Shown: piece after piece, positions 60,622 to 64,000 of the stretch
Numbering within the stretch: position 1 is the first letter of the stretch
Layout of the letters: every line of letters begins with the position of its first letter
Source: Iamia sp038233335
GTDB lineage: Bacteria; Actinomycetota; Acidimicrobiia; Acidimicrobiales; Iamiaceae
DNA length: 64,000 nt
Direction: 5' to 3'
NCBI GenBank assembly: GCA_038233335.1
Contig: JBBSME010000001.1
Location: 9,810-73,809 of the forward strand
The notes under the pieces: generated by a model
Database searches by the model: none
What the model was told of the DNA's origin: nothing
The model's input: only the letters and a program-made list of their open reading frames with translations
Translations under genes and position numbers: made by a program

Positions 60622-61584
60622 CTACAGCCAGCCGGCGCGGCGGAAGACGCCGATGAGGCTCCCCGAGAGGAGCAGCATGGACAGCACGGCGCCGGGGTAG
60701 CCCAGGCGAGCGTCGAGCTCCGGCATGTTGTCGAAGTTCATGCCCCAGATGCCGGCCAGGAGGGTGGGGGCGGCGAACACCGCGGCCCAGGCCGAGATGC
60801 GCCGCATGTCGTCGTTCTGCTGGACCCCCTGCTGGGCCAGGTTGGCGTTGAGGGCGTCGGTGAGCAGCTCGCGAGCGACCTCGACCCTGGCCATCACCCG
60901 GTGGGCGTGGTCGGCCACGTCCTCGAAGTAGTCGATGAGCGGCTCGGGCACGCCGCGGGGTTCGGGGTGGCACAGCCCGTCGACCACCGCGCCGACAGGG
61001 ACGATGTTGCGACGCAGCTCCAGGACCTGGCGCTTGAGCTGGTACACCCGCGGCGCCTCGTTGGTGCGCTCCGGGCTGAACACCGCCACCTCGGCCTCGT
61101 CGATGTCGGCCTCCAGCTCGGTCAGCACCGGGGCGTAGGCGTCGACCACCTGGTCGGCCACGACGTAGAGGACGGCCATGGGGCCCAGTCGCAGGAGCTC
61201 GGGGTCGGCCTCGAGCCGGGCCCGGACGGTCGCCAGGGCAGAGGCCTCCCCGTGGCGCACGGTGACCACGAACCCAGGACCGAGGATCACCTGCAGCTCA
61301 CCGATGTCGACCCGGTCGGGCGGCTCGTACCGGGCCGTCTTGAACACGACCAGGGCGGTCTCGTCGAACGCGTCCCACTTGGCCCGCTGGTGGGCCTTGC
61401 GCACGTCCTCGACCAGCAGCTGGTGCAGCCCGCACTCATCGCTGACCTGATCGATCTCGTGGGGCTCGGGGTTGTGGAGCCCGATCCAGGTGAAGCTGCC
61501 CGGGTCGTCGTTGGTCGCCCCGGCGATGGTGGCCCGCCGATCGACGCGGGCGCCGTCGCGGTACACGGCACAGTCGACGATCAC
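60622..61584 (-). CDS. corA: CorA-family magnesium/cobalt channel
   Basis: A 320-residue CorA protein: a large acidic cytoplasmic domain (FTWIGLHNPEPHEIDQVSDE, LVEDVRKAHQRAKWDAFDET), a long stalk helix and two C-terminal membrane helices. The pore signature GMN is intact in LLAGIWGMNFDNMPEL. It lets in Mg2+, perhaps Co2+ or Ni2+; nickel would matter for the Ni-SOD and LarA-like protein, but that is speculation. It is transcribed alone, facing modC. Confidence 0.93.
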   Translation of the reverse strand: MIVDCAVYRDGARVDRRATIAGATNDDPGSFTWIGLHNPEPHEIDQVSDECGLHQLLVEDVRKAHQRAKWDAFDETALVVFKTARYEPPDRVDIGELQVILGPGFVVTVRHGEASALATVRARLEADPELLRLGPMAVLYVVADQVVDAYAPVLTELEADIDEAEVAVFSPERTNEAPRVYQLKRQVLELRRNIVPVGAVVDGLCHPEPRGVPEPLIDYFEDVADHAHRVMARVEVARELLTDALNANLAQQGVQQNDDMRRISAWAAVFAAPTLLAGIWGMNFDNMPELDARLGYPGAVLSMLLLSGSLIGVFRRAGWL

Positions 61585-61700
61585 CCCGCCAGTCTGGCCC
61601 CGCGACCACTGCCGTCATCGGATGGCGGGAAACCCGTCGACGAAGGCGGGTCGCTACTGTCGGAGGGCACCCCGCTGATCTGAGCCTCCCGGAGGCCCGC

Positions 61701-62894
61701 ATGTCCGACGATCCCACCCTCTTGGTCAAGGAGCCGCTCACCCAGCTGCTCGACGAGGGCGACACCTCCGACGCCATCGCCTTCCGAGGCCTCCAGTACG
61801 ACCTGGGCCTGGCCTGGGTCCACTTCCCCGAGGGCCGGGGAGGCCTGGGTCTCGCGCCGCGCCACCAGCAGGAGGTGGACACGGCCATCCGGGCCGCGGG
61901 CGGGCCCGGTCCCAGCACCGAGCACTTCTTCGGGCTCACCATGGCCGGGCCCACCGTCGTGAGCCACGGCGACGATGCCCTGCGCGATCGACTCCTGCGT
62001 CCGATGTTCACCGGCGAGGACTCCTGGTGCCAGCTCTTCAGCGAGCCCGGCGCCGGCTCGGACCTGGCTGGCCTCTCCTGTCGGGCCGTGCGCGACGGCG
62101 ACGAGTGGGTCATCACCGGTCAGAAGGTGTGGAACACGCTGGCCCACCTCTCGAACCGCGGGATGCTGGTCACCCGCACCGACCCCGACGCCCGCAAGCA
62201 CAAGGGACTGACCTACTTCGCGCTCGACATGCACGCCCCCGGCGTCGAGGTCCGCCCGCTGCGCCAGATCACCGGCGAGGCCGAGTTCAACGAGGTCTAC
62301 CTGACCGAGGTCCGGGTCCCCGACGCCGACCGGGTGGGCGACGTGGGCGAGGGCTGGCGGGTCGCCATGACCACGCTGTCCAACGAGCGCACCACCATCG
62401 GCGGGGGCGGTGGTCCTCCGGGTCCGGGCACGGGCGCCATCGCCGAGGCCGTCCGCATCTGGCAGGAGGAGCCGATCCAGCACTCCCCGGCCAAGAAGGA
62501 CCGGCTCATGAAGCTGTGGATCGAGGCCGAGGCGCTGCGCCTCACCAATATCCGGGCCGGCCAGAACCGCAAGGCCGGCAACCCCGGCCCCGAGGGCTCC
62601 ATCGCCAAGCTCAAGTTCGCCACCGTGAACATGGACATCTACGAGCTGTGCGTCGACCTGCTCGGGGCGTCGGCCCTGATCGACTTCGACTACACCATGC
62701 GCCGCTCGGAGAACCTCGGCCTGACCGGGCCTCCGGGCACCTCCCGCAAGATGTTCCTCCGGGCCCGAGCCAACTCCATCGAGGGCGGCACCTCGGAGAT
62801 CCAGCGCAACATCATCGGCGAGCGGGTGCTGGGCCTGCCCGGCGAGCCCCGCACCGACAAGGACGTGCCCTGGAAGGACGTCCCCCGCAGCTGA
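61701..62894 (+). CDS. Acyl-CoA dehydrogenase
   Basis: A 397-residue acyl-CoA dehydrogenase. FAD and substrate segments are CQLFSEPGAGSDLAGLSCRA and WVITGQKVWNTLAHLSNRGM; the C-terminal block NSIEGGTSEIQRNIIGERVL carries the conserved acidic residue region of FadE proteins. It should introduce a double bond into an acyl-CoA, passing electrons to ETF. It is a single gene between divergent CorA and the convergent aldo/keto reductase. Chain or steroid specificity is unknown. Confidence 0.92.
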   Translation: MSDDPTLLVKEPLTQLLDEGDTSDAIAFRGLQYDLGLAWVHFPEGRGGLGLAPRHQQEVDTAIRAAGGPGPSTEHFFGLTMAGPTVVSHGDDALRDRLLRPMFTGEDSWCQLFSEPGAGSDLAGLSCRAVRDGDEWVITGQKVWNTLAHLSNRGMLVTRTDPDARKHKGLTYFALDMHAPGVEVRPLRQITGEAEFNEVYLTEVRVPDADRVGDVGEGWRVAMTTLSNERTTIGGGGGPPGPGTGAIAEAVRIWQEEPIQHSPAKKDRLMKLWIEAEALRLTNIRAGQNRKAGNPGPEGSIAKLKFATVNMDIYELCVDLLGASALIDFDYTMRRSENLGLTGPPGTSRKMFLRARANSIEGGTSEIQRNIIGERVLGLPGEPRTDKDVPWKDVPRS

Positions 62895-63016
62895 CGATGG
62901 GTGCACGGGGCTTGATCCGACGGGCCTACGACCCGCCGACCGGCAACGACGGCCACCAGGTGCTCTTCGACCGCCTCTGTCCCCGGGGCGCGGCCAAGGC
63001 CGTCAGGGGGAGGTGA

Positions 63017-64000
63017 TCAGGGGCGGCGGCGGGGGGAGCTGGTGAGCTTGGGGTCGGAGGTCACGTTGTCGCCCAGCACCTCGTCGATGCGGGCCACCAG
63101 GTCGTCGCTCAGTGTGACGTCCACGGCGGCCACGGTGTCGTCGAGCTGGTCGGGGCGGGAGGCGCCCACGATGGCCGAGGCCACATTCTGGTTGCGCAGC
63201 ACCCAGGCCACGGCCATGCGGGCCATGGAGATGCCGGCCTCGTTGGCCAGGGGCTTGAGGTCCTGCACCTTGGCCAGCAGGTCGTCGTCGGAGAGCCAGT
63301 GGGAGATGAAGTCCTTGCCGCTGTTCTCGTCGGTGGCCCGGCTGCCCTCCGGCGGGGGCTCACCCGGGAGGTACTTGCCGGTGAGGATGCCCTGGGCCAT
63401 GGGCGACCACACGATCTGGCTCAGACCCTCGTCCTCGCAGGCCGGGACGACATCCTTCTCGATCACCCGCCACAGCATCGAGTACTGGGGCTGGTTGGAG
63501 ATGAAGGGGATGCGCAGCTCGCGGGCCAGCGCCGCCCCCCGGTGGATCTGGTCGGCGGTCCACTCCGACACGCCGATGGCGTGGGCCTGCCCCGCGTGGA
63601 CGACGTCGGCGAAGGCCGACATGGTCTCCTCCAGCGGTGTCTGGTGGTCGAAGCGGTGGGCCTGGTACAGGTCGACGTGGTCGGTGCGCAGGCGACGCAG
63701 TGAGCCCTCGATCGACTCCCGGATGTGCTTGCGGGACAGGCCCCGGTCGTTCGGGCCCGGCCCGGTCGGGAAGTAGACTTTGGTGAAGATCTCCAGGCCC
63801 TCGCGACGCTGGCCGTCGAGGGCCTCGCCCAGGACCTCCTCGGCCTTCGTGGCCGCGTACACATCCGCGGTGTCAAAGGTGGTCACGCCGAGGTCGAGGG
63901 CGGCATGCACGCACGCCACCGCGGCCTCGTTCTCCACCTGGGACCCGTGGGTGATCCAGTTGCCGTAGCTGACGGCCGATACCTTGAGGCCGCTGCGGCC
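63017..64000 (-). CDS. Aldo/keto reductase (5' end beyond window)
   Basis: The frame is open to the last base (GLKVSAVSYGNWITHGSQ precedes the first in-window start), so the start lies outside; about 327 residues are seen. The catalytic tetrad of the TIM-barrel family is present: Asp and Tyr in TTFDTADVYAATKAEEVL, Lys in IFTKVYF, His in YQAHRFDHQTPLEE. The closest type is the voltage-gated K+-channel beta-subunit-like group (VGASRPDQLDDTVAAVDV at the end), NADPH-dependent carbonyl reductases. Confidence 0.92.
   Translation of the reverse strand, partial: GRSGLKVSAVSYGNWITHGSQVENEAAVACVHAALDLGVTTFDTADVYAATKAEEVLGEALDGQRREGLEIFTKVYFPTGPGPNDRGLSRKHIRESIEGSLRRLRTDHVDLYQAHRFDHQTPLEETMSAFADVVHAGQAHAIGVSEWTADQIHRGAALARELRIPFISNQPQYSMLWRVIEKDVVPACEDEGLSQIVWSPMAQGILTGKYLPGEPPPEGSRATDENSGKDFISHWLSDDDLLAKVQDLKPLANEAGISMARMAVAWVLRNQNVASAIVGASRPDQLDDTVAAVDVTLSDDLVARIDEVLGDNVTSDPKLTSSPRRRP

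Overview
The window looks like chromosomal DNA of a very GC-rich actinobacterium. GTG starts are frequent, genes are tightly packed and many overlap by 1 or 4 bases (TGATG, ATGA, GTGA). The gene set (many acyl-CoA and lipid enzymes, carotenoid oxygenase, Ni superoxide dismutase, ECF sigma/anti-sigma pairs, GNAT/acyl-CoA ligase fusion, LCP and FHA proteins) fits the class Acidimicrobiia, perhaps near Iamia. That placement is inference from gene content, not from a marker gene.

Layout. 1-10840: end of a serine hydrolase; a minus-strand lipid block (acyl-CoA ligase, SCP2-type thiolase, carotenoid oxygenase); then an overlapping minus-strand run of threonine-aldolase-like enzyme, two bacterial-PH membrane proteins and an alkylglycerone-phosphate-synthase-like FAD enzyme. 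10922-17736: a candidate genomic island ending at tRNA-Val(CAC). It has a 30/32 match to the tRNA at its far end, a 22-bp direct repeat just inside both ends, broken genes, a DUF433/DUF5615 toxin-antitoxin pair with a decayed second DUF433 copy, and a zinc module (ArsR regulator with a His-rich tail, znuABC, zur). 17789-25681: thioesterase, acetoacetate-decarboxylase-like protein, amidase, a 57-residue Cys-rich protein, MFS exporter, and murF and ddl transcribed divergently, with an EVE-domain gene overlapping ddl. 25712-27609: VOC and carboxymuconolactone-decarboxylase-like genes and two copies of a ~105-bp repeat, one of which appears to split a small gene. 27617-34666: TetR regulator with a palindromic operator facing a coupled operon of fatty-acyl reductase/HAD fusion, zinc dehydrogenase, a 20-codon micro-ORF, a LarA-like protein and a PlsC-like acyltransferase.

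34856-41760: two small paralogous lipoproteins, a frameshifted nitroreductase, GntR regulator, SigK-type sigma/anti-sigma pair, acetoacetyl-CoA synthetase, and divergent sodN (with an unusual Ni hook) and sodX. 41787-47438: HAD/acyltransferase fusion, LysR regulator, citrate synthase, RDD protein and rhomboid protease. 47499-51369: an ECF sigma factor whose overlapping partner is a membrane-anchored FtsX-ectodomain-like protein, flanked by two copies of a hairpin repeat, plus a second FtsX-ectodomain paralogue nearby. 51424-64000: GNAT/NDP-forming acyl-CoA ligase, RNB ribonuclease, FHA and LCP proteins, an HTH-TOBE gene leading a modABC operon, CorA, an acyl-CoA dehydrogenase and a truncated aldo/keto reductase.

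The strongest candidates for something undescribed are the sigma/FtsX-ectodomain cassette with its paralogue, the TetR-controlled acyl-reductase/LarA-like operon, and the zinc island at tRNA-Val. A set of intergenic hairpins with near-perfect 10-24-bp arms also recurs downstream of genes across the window. No CRISPR array, transposase, integrase, rRNA gene or replication origin was seen.
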